Part shown: one piece after another, positions 49,047 through 59,305 of the stretch | How the letters are laid out: every line of letters starts with the position of its first letter | Numbering within the stretch: position 1 is the first letter of the stretch | From: HLUCCA09 sp039822045 | Lineage (GTDB): Bacteria; Pseudomonadota; Alphaproteobacteria; Rhodobacterales; Rhodobacteraceae | Reading direction: 5' to 3' | DNA: 64,000 nucleotides | NCBI GenBank assembly: GCA_039822045.1 | Contig: JBCBMY010000011.1 | Coordinates: 156,968 to 220,967 of the forward strand | Made by a program: the position numbers and the translations under genes | The notes under the pieces: model-generated | Seen by the model: the letters and a program-made list of their open reading frames with translations, nothing else | What the model was told of the DNA's origin: nothing | Databases searched by the model: none

Positions 49047-50149
49047 GGCTCTGGCGCGTCCGGTGGGAAGGGCGCGGGACGTAGGGCATAGCGAATGTCC
49101 TCGGACCGGAACCCAAGCGCCATTGGCCGCCGAAAGCCGGGCAAAACGGCGACATCGTAGAGTTCGCTTATAGCGCCGCGGATCTCGAGAAGATGCTGGA
49201 TCTCTCCGGTGCCGAGATGCACAACGACGATCCCGCAGAGGGGGACTTGGCCTCGCGCGGCGAGGCGCTCGTTCAGCGCGAGCCCCTCGAACGTCTTGTC
49301 GCGGCGGGGTCCGGAGACGCCGATGACGGCGTGATCGCCGACGAAGCCCTGGCCACGGGCAAAGCCGGGAAGCTCGGTGACGGGCTCGAACCGGCCGGTG
49401 GCGCGGTCGATGCGCCCGAACTCTCCGGTGCCGGACTGGATGAGCCAGAGGTCATTGCGATAGAGGCGGGGGGAATGGGGCATCGACAGGCCCTGCGCCA
49501 CGGTCTCTCCTGATGGGACGTCGAGGACGACGCCGCCGTCGCGCCGCCGGTCCGACCAGCCCCTGGGATAGTTCGTCGTGGCGACGCAGGTCACATAGGC
49601 GGCCCGGCCATTGTCGAACGCCGCGCCATTCAGGTGGCAGCGATCCTCGGGCACGATCGCGTCGATGAAGGGCGGGGTCCAGACAGGGACGAAGCTGTGG
49701 CGCGCGTCGATCGTCGCGAGGCAGTTTACGCGCGTAGCCACGAAGACGGGCTGGCCGTCGGGCCCCTCGGTCATGTCGTGGATATCGATCTCGCCGGTGG
49801 TGTGGCCCGAGACGGGGACGAAGAGCGCATCGTAGCCCTGATGCTCCTGCCCGGGATCGAGGAAGTTCTCGAGCCGCCAGAGCTGAAAGAGGGAGCTGAG
49901 CCAGATGGTGTGGCCGGAGACAGAGAGGCCCATGCACCGCGGAAAGCTGCGTTCGAAGATCGAGATCCGGCCTGCCTCGTTCACGCCAACGAGAATGATC
50001 TTGCCGGCCTGGTAGGTGGAAAAGGCGAGCGAAACACCCGCTCCGGACAGGAACTCCGCAAAGCCCGGGCTTTCCAGGAACTGCACCGGCGCAGGTGGGG
50101 GCTGCAGCCCCTCGCCCACGCGCGGATCGCCGTACCCGGCCTCGACCAT
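49043..50149 (-). CDS. TIGR03032-family protein
   Basis: 368 residues, predicted beta-propeller-like, with repeated blocks such as LAFSTYQAGKIILVG, RCMGLSVSGHTIWLSS, CHLNGAAFDNGRAAYVT and LWLIQSGTGEFGRID. The family has no known activity and is often next to sulfotransferase or hydroxylase genes. The start was placed at the ATG with GAGGG 5 bases upstream. The earlier in-frame ATG has none. Confidence 0.78.
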   Translation of the reverse strand: MVEAGYGDPRVGEGLQPPPAPVQFLESPGFAEFLSGAGVSLAFSTYQAGKIILVGVNEAGRISIFERSFPRCMGLSVSGHTIWLSSLFQLWRLENFLDPGQEHQGYDALFVPVSGHTTGEIDIHDMTEGPDGQPVFVATRVNCLATIDARHSFVPVWTPPFIDAIVPEDRCHLNGAAFDNGRAAYVTCVATTNYPRGWSDRRRDGGVVLDVPSGETVAQGLSMPHSPRLYRNDLWLIQSGTGEFGRIDRATGRFEPVTELPGFARGQGFVGDHAVIGVSGPRRDKTFEGLALNERLAARGQVPLCGIVVVHLGTGEIQHLLEIRGAISELYDVAVLPGFRRPMALGFRSEDIRYALRPAPFPPDAPEP

Positions 50150-50248
50150 TGTTACCCTCGTCGTCTCCAGCGCGTTCGCGCCGCGCGGCGAGCCTGCACC
50201 ATTCAGCCGCTGGACACGAGCCCCCGGCATCTCGAATGTTTGCGGGTG

Positions 50249-51184
50249 TCACACGGAGCGCGCGCCCTCAGGACCCCGTGCGCGCTCGTCTCGCTGCGCC
50301 TGGCCCACCTGGCGAACGATTGCGCCGACCTGCATCAGGTGGTCGGCCAGCGGGTTTCGCTTGCGCCAGACCATGCCGATGGTGCGCGAGGGAACGGGCG
50401 GCGCAAATCGCGCATAGGACACCGCGGCCGAGCGGGTTTCCAGCGGCAGCGCCATTTCAGGAATGAGTGTGACTCCCATCCCGGCGCCGACCATCTGTAC
50501 CAGGGTCGAGAGCGAGCTGCCCTCCATCAGGTAGCGCGGATCGGCCGTGGAGATCTCGCAGAACGAGAGTGCCTGATCACGGAAGCAGTGCCCTTCCTCG
50601 AGCAGCAACAGGCGCATGTGCTGCAGGTTTTCCGGGCTCGGAACGGGCTTGGCCGCGTCAGCCTCGGGCCGCACCAAGGCAAACTCTTCGGAAAAGAGCG
50701 AGAACTCCTGAAGCGCCGGCTCGGAGATCGGCAGCGCGACGATGGCGACGTCGAGGCGGGCATCGATCAGATCGGCGATCAGCGAGCGGGTCACCGTTTC
50801 ACGGGGTTGCACCTCGAGAGCCGGCAATCGAGCGGAGAGTGCCCGGATGATGTCGGGCAGAAGATACGGCGCGACGGTTGGGATGATTCCCAGGCGCAGG
50901 GTTCCAGAGAGCGGCCCCTGTGCGGCGCGCACGAGATCGTCGAGTTCGTCGACCTCTCGCAGGATCTTCTGGGCCCGGGCAACAAACTCTTCGCCGAGCG
51001 CCGTGAGCCGGATCTTGCGCGTGGCGCGCTCGACGAGCGGCGCCCCGAGCATGCCTTCCAACTCCTTGATCTGCAACGACAGGGCCGGCTGCGAGATCGC
51101 GCACGCGTCGGCCGCGCGGCCAAAATGGCGGTGGCGCGCCAAAGCTTCGAAATAGCGTAGATGCTTGAGAGTGAGGCCTTTCAT
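50249..51184 (-). CDS. oxyR: Hydrogen-peroxide-sensing LysR regulator OxyR
   Basis: 311 residues. N-terminal helix-turn-helix (FGRAADACAISQPALSLQIK) and C-terminal sensor domain with both redox cysteines in the family motif GHCFRDQALSFC (Cys200 and Cys209, equal to Cys199/Cys208 of E. coli). It is divergent from katG with a 115-base shared region, so it is a direct activator candidate. Confidence 0.95.
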   Translation of the reverse strand: MKGLTLKHLRYFEALARHRHFGRAADACAISQPALSLQIKELEGMLGAPLVERATRKIRLTALGEEFVARAQKILREVDELDDLVRAAQGPLSGTLRLGIIPTVAPYLLPDIIRALSARLPALEVQPRETVTRSLIADLIDARLDVAIVALPISEPALQEFSLFSEEFALVRPEADAAKPVPSPENLQHMRLLLLEEGHCFRDQALSFCEISTADPRYLMEGSSLSTLVQMVGAGMGVTLIPEMALPLETRSAAVSYARFAPPVPSRTIGMVWRKRNPLADHLMQVGAIVRQVGQAQRDERARGPEGARSV

Positions 51185-51299
51185 TTGCTGGGCTTATCAC
51201 TTCGGTCAGCAGATTCAATTGGGATCAATCGTGGCGGCAAGTTAGAATTATTCCAGACGCAATGCCGCGCGCCGACCCAGCCAGCAAACGGAGATTGAG

Positions 51300-53477
51300 A
51301 TGGACGGAAACAGTGTGCACACCCTTGGCGGATGCCCCGTAAACCACGGTGGCAACACGTCCTTGGAGAAGCCTGTAACCAAGTGGTGGCCGAACAACCT
51401 GAACCTCGACATCCTGCACCAGCACGGTGCGCGCACGAACCCGATGGACGAAGGGTTCAGCTATCGCGACGCGGTGAGGGGCCTCGATTTCGACGCGGTG
51501 AAGACCGACCTTCATGCGCTGATGACCGACAGCCAGGACTGGTGGCCGGCCGACTGGGGCCATTATGGCGGCCTCTTCATCCGTCTGGCCTGGCACGCCG
51601 CCGGCACCTACCGGATGCAGGACGGACGGGGCGGTGCGGGATCGGGCAATATCCGGTTTGCGCCACTGAACTCATGGCCCGACAATGCGAGCCTCGACAA
51701 GGCGCGGCGCCTCCTTTGGCCGATCAAGAAGAAGTACGGCAACGCGCTGAGCTGGGCCGACCTGATCATCCTGTCAGGCAATGTGGCCTACGAGTCGATG
51801 GGGCTGAAGATCTTTGGCTTCGGCTATGGCCGCGAGGACATCTGGGGCCCTGAGGCCGACGTCTACTGGGGCTCGGAGCAGGAGTGGCTGGCGCCGTCGG
51901 AAAACCGCTATGGCGACATCAAGGAAGCCGCGACCCTCGAGAACCCGCTGGCCGCCGTTCACATGGGCCTCATCTACGTCAATCCCGAGGGCGTGAACGG
52001 TGTGCCCGACCCGGCGATGACGGCGACCCATGTGCGCGAGACGTTTGCCCGGATGGCAATGAACGATGAAGAGACGGCGGCGCTGACCTGCGGCGGTCAC
52101 ACGGTGGGCAAGGCCCATGGCGGTGGCGCACATGACCAGATCGGCGTGGAACCCGAGGCGACGGCAATCGAGGCGCAAGGGCTTGGCTGGTCCAATCCGG
52201 GGCATGCGGCCAAAGCCGCCAACGCCTTTACCTCGGGCATCGAGGGCGCATGGACGAAGGAGCCTACGAAGTGGGACATGGGCTATTTCGACTACCTCTT
52301 TAATTATGAGTGGGAGCTGAAGAAGTCGCCCGCCGGCGCCTGGCAGTGGGAGCCCGTCGACATGCCGGACGACGTCAAGCCAGTCGACGCGACCGATCCG
52401 ACCAAGCGGCAGAACCCGATCATGACGGATGCCGATATGGGGATGAAGGTTGATCCGGTCTACAACGAGATCTGCCGCAAGTTCATGGCCGACCCGGACT
52501 ATTTCGCCGACACCTTCGCCCGCGCGTGGTTCAAGCTGACCCACCGCGACATGGGCCCGAAGGCGAACTATCTCGGGCCGGACGTGCCGGCGGAGGACCT
52601 GATCTGGCAGGATCCGATCCCGGCTGGCCCAACCGGCTATGACGTGGCTGCGGTGAAAGCCAAGATCGCCGAAAGCGGGCTGACCGCGGCCGAGCTGATC
52701 TCGACGGCGTGGGACAGCGCGCGCACCTTCCGCGGCTCGGACAAGCGGGGCGGGGCCAATGGCGCGCGTATCCGCCTGGCGCCACAGAAGGACTGGGACG
52801 GGAATGAGCCGGAGCGTCTGGCGAAAGTGCTCGGCATCCTTGAACCGATTGCGGCCGAGGCCGGTGCGTCGGTGGCCGACGTGATCGTTCTGGCCGGAAA
52901 TGTGGGCCTTGAGAAGGCGATCCAAGCGGCCGGGCACGACCTGAACGTGCCGTTCACGCCGGGCCGCGGCGACGCGACCGACGAGATGACCGATGGCGAC
53001 AGCTTTGATGTGCTCGAGCCCCTCGCCGACGGGTTCCGCAACTGGCAGAAGGACGCCTATGCCGTCTCGGCCGAGGAGATGATGCTCGACCGGGCGCAGC
53101 TTCTGGGCCTCACCGCGGCCGAGTTGACGGTATTGCTGGGCGGCATGCGGGTGCTGGGCACCAATCATGGCGGCGAAGCGCATGGGGTGTTCACCGACCG
53201 CGAGGGCCAGCTGACGAACGACTTCTTCGTCAATCTGACCGACATGGCCAACAGCTGGCACCCGGTCGGCGATGGGATCTTTGAGATCCGCGACCGCAAG
53301 ACCGGCGCAATCAAGTGGACAGCCACGAGCGCCGATCTGGTGTTCGGCTCGAACTCGATCCTGCGGTCCTATGCCGAGGTCTATGCCCAGGATGACAATG
53401 CCGGGAAGTTCGCGCGCGACTTCGTAGCGGCCTGGACCAAGGTCATGGACGCCGACCGCTTCGATTTGGTGGCCTGA
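51300..53477 (+). CDS. katG: Catalase-peroxidase
   Basis: 725 residues. Distal haem pocket Arg95, Trp98 and His99 in IRLAWHAAGTYR. The Tyr of LIYVNPEGVNG and the Met of FARMAMNDEE complete the Met-Tyr-Trp adduct. The proximal His is in CGGHTVGKAHG. Two-domain length is normal. It removes H2O2 by catalase and peroxidase routes. GGAG lies just before the ATG. OxyR-controlled by position. Confidence 0.97.
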   Translation: MDGNSVHTLGGCPVNHGGNTSLEKPVTKWWPNNLNLDILHQHGARTNPMDEGFSYRDAVRGLDFDAVKTDLHALMTDSQDWWPADWGHYGGLFIRLAWHAAGTYRMQDGRGGAGSGNIRFAPLNSWPDNASLDKARRLLWPIKKKYGNALSWADLIILSGNVAYESMGLKIFGFGYGREDIWGPEADVYWGSEQEWLAPSENRYGDIKEAATLENPLAAVHMGLIYVNPEGVNGVPDPAMTATHVRETFARMAMNDEETAALTCGGHTVGKAHGGGAHDQIGVEPEATAIEAQGLGWSNPGHAAKAANAFTSGIEGAWTKEPTKWDMGYFDYLFNYEWELKKSPAGAWQWEPVDMPDDVKPVDATDPTKRQNPIMTDADMGMKVDPVYNEICRKFMADPDYFADTFARAWFKLTHRDMGPKANYLGPDVPAEDLIWQDPIPAGPTGYDVAAVKAKIAESGLTAAELISTAWDSARTFRGSDKRGGANGARIRLAPQKDWDGNEPERLAKVLGILEPIAAEAGASVADVIVLAGNVGLEKAIQAAGHDLNVPFTPGRGDATDEMTDGDSFDVLEPLADGFRNWQKDAYAVSAEEMMLDRAQLLGLTAAELTVLLGGMRVLGTNHGGEAHGVFTDREGQLTNDFFVNLTDMANSWHPVGDGIFEIRDRKTGAIKWTATSADLVFGSNSILRSYAEVYAQDDNAGKFARDFVAAWTKVMDADRFDLVA

Positions 53478-53484
53478 TCCCTAT

Positions 53485-53512
53485 GCCCGGGCGGGTCTGC
53501 GCCCGCCCGGGC
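53485..53512. terminator. Strong hairpin after katG
   Basis: Perfect 11-base arms (GCCCGGGCGGG and CCCGCCCGGGC) with a 6-base loop begin 8 bases after the katG stop and lie before the convergent esterase stop. No T-run. It likely ends or protects transcripts from both sides. Confidence 0.65.
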
Positions 53513-53577
53513 GACGGCATGACGCCAGATGACGGCGTCCAGCGCGTGTCCCAAGCGCTTGAGAACGGCAAGCCGTG

Positions 53578-55338
53578 CTACGAGCGGTCTGATTGTTGGC
53601 GCACGACGGGCACAAGGAGGTGCGCATCGTAGCGACCGCCGAAATGCAGCACATGCCGTCCGGCATTGAGGCTGGTGTCTTTCCCAAAGATGGGCGCATG
53701 GATGATCTCGGTGGGCGAGATGATCAGGCGCAAGCCCTCTCCGGCGGCAAAGAAGGTGCTGCTGGGGCACAACGCGATGTCGACCGCGACGATCTCGCCT
53801 GCGGCGAGGGGCGCTTCGCTGTTACCGGTTGCGACGGGTAGCCAATCGGTGGACCGCGCCTCGTCGAGCTCGCGGCGGGAGACGCGCACATAGCCGCGGG
53901 TCACCATGTCGTCGGTTGTTCCAACGGACCCGTTGAACCGTACGGACCGACCGCGTCGGTCGCGCTTGTCGACGAAACAGCACAGGATCATGTCGTCGGG
54001 CACACCTCCGGCCCCCGTTGCCCGTGCCTCGCACCAGAGACGCAGCTTCATATGGCCGCTGAGCTCGGTGTCCTCCGCGAACGTGATGTCGAACTTGGCC
54101 GATCCGGCCATCCCATAGGACGTCTCGGACGGGTCCTCGGGCTGGACCTTGACAAGGCCCTGATCCGACAGAAAGAGCTTGCGATAGTCGGTTCCGGGGA
54201 GAGGCCAGTCGTCCTCGAACCTCACCTCGCGGAGCTCCTTGCCTTGGCTGCGCACTTCGAGGCGCACGGGCTTGAGATCATCGAACCGGTTGCCGCGACC
54301 CTTCAGGTGATGGTCCATGAAGTCGATCAGCAGCGCGGTCACCTCGTCGGAGTAGTAGGATACCCACTTGCCCGTGCGGTGGGTGTAGAGCCACTTTCGC
54401 GGGCTGGCGGCCTCGAGATAGGCGCGGATCGAGCCTGGCGTGTGCAACTCTTGGTCGGAGAACGACGCGCAGACCAGCATCGGCGTGCGGATCTTACTGA
54501 AGTCGACCACCTTGCCCTGCCAATAGGGCGAGTAGAGAGGGTGCGCATCGAGAATATCCGGGGGAAGCGCGCCCTCGCGAGCGGCGAGATCCTCGGGCGG
54601 ATTGTTGAGCGGCTCTTTGACTTCGGTGTGCCACCAGAAGTTCAGAAACGTCCGGTCCTCAACACCGCCGCGGCAAGCCAGGTCGCGGTAGAGATCCGAC
54701 ACCCCCTCCCACGGCGAGAAGCACTTCAAGGGAGACGCCTCGCCATCCGCCGCGGCAGCAACGGCGGCATGATACTGGCTGATCGCCAGATAGCTTACGC
54801 CCGTCAGGCCCACATTGCCGTCGCACCAGCCCTGGTCGGCGACCCACTTGATGGCAGCGTAGTAGTCCTCGCCTTGCTGGTGCGACATGAGCTCGGCCTG
54901 ACCGGTCGCGTTGGCGTAGCCCGGCAGGTTGAGGTTGACGAGCGTGTAGCCGGCCGGAACCCAGCGGTTCGGATCCGGGGATTCCCAGCTTGTGAGCGTC
55001 GAGAAGACCGGAATGCCGCCAGCTTGCGGGATCAAACGGTATTGCTGCGGCGGGCCGCCAAGGGGCGTCTTGCGCAGGGCCGGCGTGAGGTGATTGTCGT
55101 AGGGGTGGGCACACATGACCACGGGATCGGCTGTGCCATCGGCGGCGCGCGCCTTCGAGCGAAAGACGTTGCATGTCAGCACTTTGTCATCCGCGAGCGG
55201 GACCTGGACATCGTACTCGCAGCGCACGTCGGGGTCGGGATCCACGAGGGTGCAGTGGGGACGGAAAAGCTGCCCGCTCCGGATGGCTCGTTTCAGGATC
55301 GGCCAGGCGGCCCGGATTGTCTTGATCGTCTCCGACAT
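53578..55338 (-). CDS. CocE/NonD-family hydrolase (S15 peptidase/esterase fold)
   Basis: 586 residues. The alpha/beta-hydrolase nucleophile is in LTGVSYLAISQYHAA. Asp and His are expected around SFSDQELHTPGS and THRTGKWVSYY. The C-terminal third is the X-Pro dipeptidyl-peptidase/CocE jelly-roll domain. Likely ester or peptide hydrolysis. The substrate is unknown. No signal peptide, so probably cytoplasmic. Confidence 0.85.
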   Translation of the reverse strand: MSETIKTIRAAWPILKRAIRSGQLFRPHCTLVDPDPDVRCEYDVQVPLADDKVLTCNVFRSKARAADGTADPVVMCAHPYDNHLTPALRKTPLGGPPQQYRLIPQAGGIPVFSTLTSWESPDPNRWVPAGYTLVNLNLPGYANATGQAELMSHQQGEDYYAAIKWVADQGWCDGNVGLTGVSYLAISQYHAAVAAAADGEASPLKCFSPWEGVSDLYRDLACRGGVEDRTFLNFWWHTEVKEPLNNPPEDLAAREGALPPDILDAHPLYSPYWQGKVVDFSKIRTPMLVCASFSDQELHTPGSIRAYLEAASPRKWLYTHRTGKWVSYYSDEVTALLIDFMDHHLKGRGNRFDDLKPVRLEVRSQGKELREVRFEDDWPLPGTDYRKLFLSDQGLVKVQPEDPSETSYGMAGSAKFDITFAEDTELSGHMKLRLWCEARATGAGGVPDDMILCCFVDKRDRRGRSVRFNGSVGTTDDMVTRGYVRVSRRELDEARSTDWLPVATGNSEAPLAAGEIVAVDIALCPSSTFFAAGEGLRLIISPTEIIHAPIFGKDTSLNAGRHVLHFGGRYDAHLLVPVVRQQSDRS

Positions 55339-55410
55339 CGCAATGGTCCCCGCGCTTGATGGTGTCGGCGGAAGACTAGAGGACGGGTCGGGGCGCCCGA
55401 TGAACCTTGG

Positions 55411-56013
55411 TTAATCCGTGGGCCGATTTCGCCGCCGCAGAAACCGCGACAGGCCCTGCGGCGTCACACCCATGAAGCGGGCGATGTCCTGTTGGCGGGC
55501 ACGGGCGATCACGTCGGCCTGGTAGTGTTCCAGAAAGCGGTACCGGATTTCGGAGCGGCCCACGGTTTTGGCGCAGATCAGTTCCTTGTCAAACAGATGC
55601 GTCTCCATCGCTTTGATCCGCAGATAGGTGCCGAAGGCACCGCCGCTCAGATATTCGGGCCGAAACAGGCTGTCGGGCAGGGACAGGCCGGTGACATCGG
55701 TGATCGCAATCAGATCGTCCGACGCGATGTCGCCCGTCCACGCGCTGGTCATGTTGGCGCAGAAGTCGCCGGCCAGGAAGAACCGGGCGATGGTCGTTGT
55801 GCCGTCGTCCCAGGTCTGTTCAGAGGCGGCAATGCCGCTGACAAGGAACACCCAGGCGTTCGCGACATGTGCCTGATTCTGGATCGTCTGCCCGGACGGG
55901 AACGACAGGTCCGTGAGCCTTCCGCATATGCCCCGCCAGTCTTGCGGCGACAGCATAATGCCCAAGCGCACGAAATCGCGTTCCAGGGCGTCAAGTGCTT
56001 GTTGTGTGGCCAT
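55411..56013 (-). CDS. Crp/Fnr-family transcriptional regulator
   Basis: 200 residues. N-terminal cyclic-nucleotide-type sensor fold (FPSGQTIQNQAHVANAWVFL, FFLAGDFCANM) and C-terminal helix-turn-helix (RQQDIARFMGVTPQGLSRFL). FNR-type N-terminal Cys cluster is absent, so it is not an oxygen sensor of that class. The ATG encoding MATQQALDAL gives the family-like N-terminus. Confidence 0.85.
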   Translation of the reverse strand: MATQQALDALERDFVRLGIMLSPQDWRGICGRLTDLSFPSGQTIQNQAHVANAWVFLVSGIAASEQTWDDGTTTIARFFLAGDFCANMTSAWTGDIASDDLIAITDVTGLSLPDSLFRPEYLSGGAFGTYLRIKAMETHLFDKELICAKTVGRSEIRYRFLEHYQADVIARARQQDIARFMGVTPQGLSRFLRRRNRPTD

Positions 56014-56138
56014 GATCGCTCGCGCGCAGCTTCGCGACACTTTAGGCGCTTGCGTTCACCGCCACCACCGGTTGGGCGCTTTGAGACGCTCAACACTTAG
56101 ACAACGACCCCAGTTCCGAGATCAGCCTTCGCGGCCTT

Positions 56139-57806
56139 TCAGATTTTGGCCGCCGGCTGTGGAACGTCGGAGTGAAGGATAGCAAAGCCTTCGAAGGGCT
56201 GCAGTCGCACAAGGCTTTCAATGTTGTCGCGCGGGGCAACCGACCACGCGAGCGCCCGACCCTGGCCCGTGAGCCGATGTGGAACCGCGAACGCCACCTC
56301 TTCGGCGCTGAAATTGGCAATGACCGTCAGTCGATCGCCGGAATACGCGCGAGTATAGGCCAGGATGCTCTGGTGGGTCGGAGCCTCGAATGTGACCGAG
56401 CCGTGCTCGACGATAGGCAACTCCCGCCGTAGGCCGATCAGGGTTCGATAGGTTGCGAAGATGCCGGCCGGGTCTGCTCGGTCTGCGGCCACGTTGATCT
56501 CGGACGCGTTCGGATTGACTTCGATCCAGGGAACGCCAGACGTGAAGCCTGCATTCGGGCCATCGGTCCATTGCATCGGAACCCGCGCATTGTCGCGGCC
56601 CTGTGCATTGGCACCGGCAATGAACGCTTCTGGGGCCATGCCGGCGGCCGTCAGATCGGCATAGTGGCCCAGGGTCTCGGTGTCGCGGAACTGCTCGATG
56701 CGGCTGAACGCGACATTCGTCATGCCGATCTCTTCGCCCTGATAGACGAACGGCGTGCCCTTGAGGAGGTGCATCACGATCGCCAGCATCTTGGCCGACC
56801 GCACCCGGTGCGCACCATCGTCGCCATAGGCCGAGACCTGCCGCGGCAAGTCGTGGTTCGACAGAAACAGCGCGTTCCAGCCATCGTCTGCCAGTGCGGC
56901 CTGCCAGTCGGCCAGCACGTTCTTGAAGGTGACCAGATCGAAGGGCTTGGGTTTGAACTTGCCGAACGTGTCGTCCCAGCCCCGCATCACGTGGTTGAAC
57001 TGAAAGACCATGTCCAACTCGCCCCGGGCACGGCCGCAATAGAGCAACGCGGTTTGTGGGCTGACAGACCAGCTTTCGCCAATGGTCACGACGTCGCGGC
57101 CCGCCAGGGTTTCGCGGTGCATCTCCTGAAGAAACGTATGCAGATACGGGCCTTCTTCGAACACGCCGGCGTCGACGTCCTTCCCGATGAGCGAGATCAC
57201 ATCCATCCGGAAGCCCGCAATGCCCCGGTCCAGCCACCAGTTCATCATGTCATAAATTTCAGCGCGGACCTTTGGGTTCTGCCAGTTCAGGTCCGGCTGG
57301 TCGGCGCTGAAATAGCCGAGGTAGTATGCGCCCACCTCCTCCACCCAATGCCAGGCCGGCCCGCCGAAGCTCGCCTTGAGGTCGCTCGGCGGGCCGCCAT
57401 CCGCCCCAGGCGGGCGCCAGATATAGAAGTCGCGCGCGTCGGGGTCGGCCGTGGCGCAGGCCCGCTTGAACCAGCCGTGCTCGGAAGATGTGTGATTGAC
57501 GACGAGGTCCATCACAATGCCGATGTCGCGCGCGCGCGCCTCGGCGATCAGCCGATCCATATCCCCAAGTGTGCCGAATTCCGGCGCGACATTCCTGTAG
57601 TCGGAAATGTCATAGCCGTTGTCGACCATCGGCGAGGCGTAGATCGGCGACAACCACATAAAGCCGATGCCAAGATCCCGCAGATGATCCAGCTTCGAGA
57701 TGATGCCAGGGATGTCGCCGATGCCATCCCCGTTGGAATCACAAAAGCTCCGGGGATAGACCTGATAACCGGTGGCTTTCTTCCACCAGACGTCGTGCTG
57801 CGTCAT
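56139..57806 (-). CDS. GH13 alpha-glucosidase (oligo-1,6-glucosidase group)
   Basis: 555 residues. All GH13 regions are present: DLVVNHTSSEH, the nucleophile Asp in FRMDVISLIG, the acid Glu in TIGESWS and the stabilising Asp in LSNHDLPRQ. An N-terminal WWKKATGYQVYPRSF start matches alpha-glucosidase/trehalulose-type enzymes. The start encoding MTQHDVWW was chosen. The upstream extension overlaps the spacer. It follows the sugar-binding-protein gene with a 110-base gap holding a small hairpin (57840-57858). Confidence 0.92.
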   Translation of the reverse strand: MTQHDVWWKKATGYQVYPRSFCDSNGDGIGDIPGIISKLDHLRDLGIGFMWLSPIYASPMVDNGYDISDYRNVAPEFGTLGDMDRLIAEARARDIGIVMDLVVNHTSSEHGWFKRACATADPDARDFYIWRPPGADGGPPSDLKASFGGPAWHWVEEVGAYYLGYFSADQPDLNWQNPKVRAEIYDMMNWWLDRGIAGFRMDVISLIGKDVDAGVFEEGPYLHTFLQEMHRETLAGRDVVTIGESWSVSPQTALLYCGRARGELDMVFQFNHVMRGWDDTFGKFKPKPFDLVTFKNVLADWQAALADDGWNALFLSNHDLPRQVSAYGDDGAHRVRSAKMLAIVMHLLKGTPFVYQGEEIGMTNVAFSRIEQFRDTETLGHYADLTAAGMAPEAFIAGANAQGRDNARVPMQWTDGPNAGFTSGVPWIEVNPNASEINVAADRADPAGIFATYRTLIGLRRELPIVEHGSVTFEAPTHQSILAYTRAYSGDRLTVIANFSAEEVAFAVPHRLTGQGRALAWSVAPRDNIESLVRLQPFEGFAILHSDVPQPAAKI

Positions 57807-57916
57807 TCTCTGGGGTCCTTGCGACACGTCGAACAGGTCCGGCGCATTGTCGGCGCCGAACCGTCTTTCGCTCTGCCGAAGCCCGTCGGGACGCTCCCCC
57901 AAAGGCGCAGGCCCCG

Positions 57917-59278
57917 TCACTTCAGGGCATCCCAGGCCCGCTGGATTTCGCCTGCCACGTCCGCTGCCTCTTTGCCGCCGACATAGTCGATCATTCCGGT
58001 CCAAAAGGCCCCTGCCCCGATCGCGCCGGGCATCAGGTCGGACCCGTCGAAGCGGAACGTGGTAGCGTTCAGAAGGATCTCGCCCTGCGCCTTCTTGATC
58101 TCGTCGGAGTAGACGTCGGTGTTGGCGCCGGAATGCGGGGTGAGGAAGCCTCCCCCTTCGATGGCCATCCAGATTTCGTGGGCAAGCGGCGTCTTCAGAA
58201 ACTCGATGAAACCGCGCGCCGCAGGGCTGTCCTGGCCGATCGTCACCAAGGTCCCCGCCCCGACGACCGGATCGCCGAGACCGGCGCTGTCGTAGGAAGG
58301 GAAGTAGAAGAAGTCCACATCGACACCGACCTCGACGTCGTCAGGGAAGAAGGCGGGGACGAAGGAGGCCTGTCGGTGCATGAAGCATTGCGGCGGGCTC
58401 GAAAAGAGCCCGTTGGGGCTGTCGCGGAAGTCGGTCGCGGCCACGCCGCTTGCCCCGCCCGCCACATAGGCATCCGTCCTGGCGAAATGCCCGAACTCTT
58501 CGATGGCGGCCACGATTGCGGGGTCATCGAACGCAATCTCATTGGTCACCCATTGGTCATAGACGCTTGGCGGAGACGTCCGCAGGAGCAGATCCTCAAC
58601 CCAGTCCGTCGCCGGCCATCCCGTTGCTCCGCCGGAGCCGAGGCCGATGCACCAGGGCGTCTCGCCGTCGTCCACGATCTGGTCGGTGAGCGCCTTCAGC
58701 TCTTCCATGCTTTCCGGCACGCCATACTCGAAGTCGTCGAAGTTCTCGGGGCTGTACCAGACCAGCGACTTCAGGTTCACGTTGTAGGCCAGGCCAAAGA
58801 CGTTCTCCGCTCCGTCGGACCCGGCGCAGGTGCCTAGCGAGACCCAGGAGCTTCCGGCCGCATAGGTCTCCTCCAGCCAATCGCCGGTCTCAGGCCCGAG
58901 AGGAACCAGAAACCCGCGCCCGGCCAGATCGCAGGCCAGGCCGGGCTGTGGGAAGATGGCGATGTTGGGCAGCGATCCGGCCTCGGAATCGATCATGATC
59001 TGCTGCTCGAAGCTGTCGGAGCCCGTATGCTGCACGGTCGCGCCCGTCGCCTCCTCGAAATAGGCAAAGACCGCCTCCGCCGCGTCTGCATCGGCCCCCA
59101 GCCACGGCCCGAACACCGTGATGGATTCGCCCGAATAGTCGTGGTCCGCCTCGAACTGGTCCAGGCTGTCCCAACTGAAATCGCCCTCGCCGCGGGCAAA
59201 GATCTGTTGGCTGTTGGCTGCAGCGGTATGGGCGAAAACCAGCACGGTGGCCGCGAGGCCCGAGACACAGAGCTTCAT
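57917..59278 (-). CDS. ABC sugar-binding protein of alpha-glucoside type
   Basis: 453 residues. Signal peptide MKLCVSGLAATVLVFA...AAANS, then a type-1 extracellular solute-binding fold (SITVFGPWLGADADAAEAVF, YNVNLKSLVWYSPENFDDFE, PATDWVEDLLLR). Resembles AglE. GGAGG 7 bases upstream fixes the start. Its permeases and ATPase are not in the window, so they must lie elsewhere. The GH13 gene downstream supports an alpha-glucoside ligand. Confidence 0.82.
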   Translation of the reverse strand: MKLCVSGLAATVLVFAHTAAANSQQIFARGEGDFSWDSLDQFEADHDYSGESITVFGPWLGADADAAEAVFAYFEEATGATVQHTGSDSFEQQIMIDSEAGSLPNIAIFPQPGLACDLAGRGFLVPLGPETGDWLEETYAAGSSWVSLGTCAGSDGAENVFGLAYNVNLKSLVWYSPENFDDFEYGVPESMEELKALTDQIVDDGETPWCIGLGSGGATGWPATDWVEDLLLRTSPPSVYDQWVTNEIAFDDPAIVAAIEEFGHFARTDAYVAGGASGVAATDFRDSPNGLFSSPPQCFMHRQASFVPAFFPDDVEVGVDVDFFYFPSYDSAGLGDPVVGAGTLVTIGQDSPAARGFIEFLKTPLAHEIWMAIEGGGFLTPHSGANTDVYSDEIKKAQGEILLNATTFRFDGSDLMPGAIGAGAFWTGMIDYVGGKEAADVAGEIQRAWDALK

Positions 59279-59305
59279 GGATAGTCCTCCCCTGTCCATG
59301 AGTCC

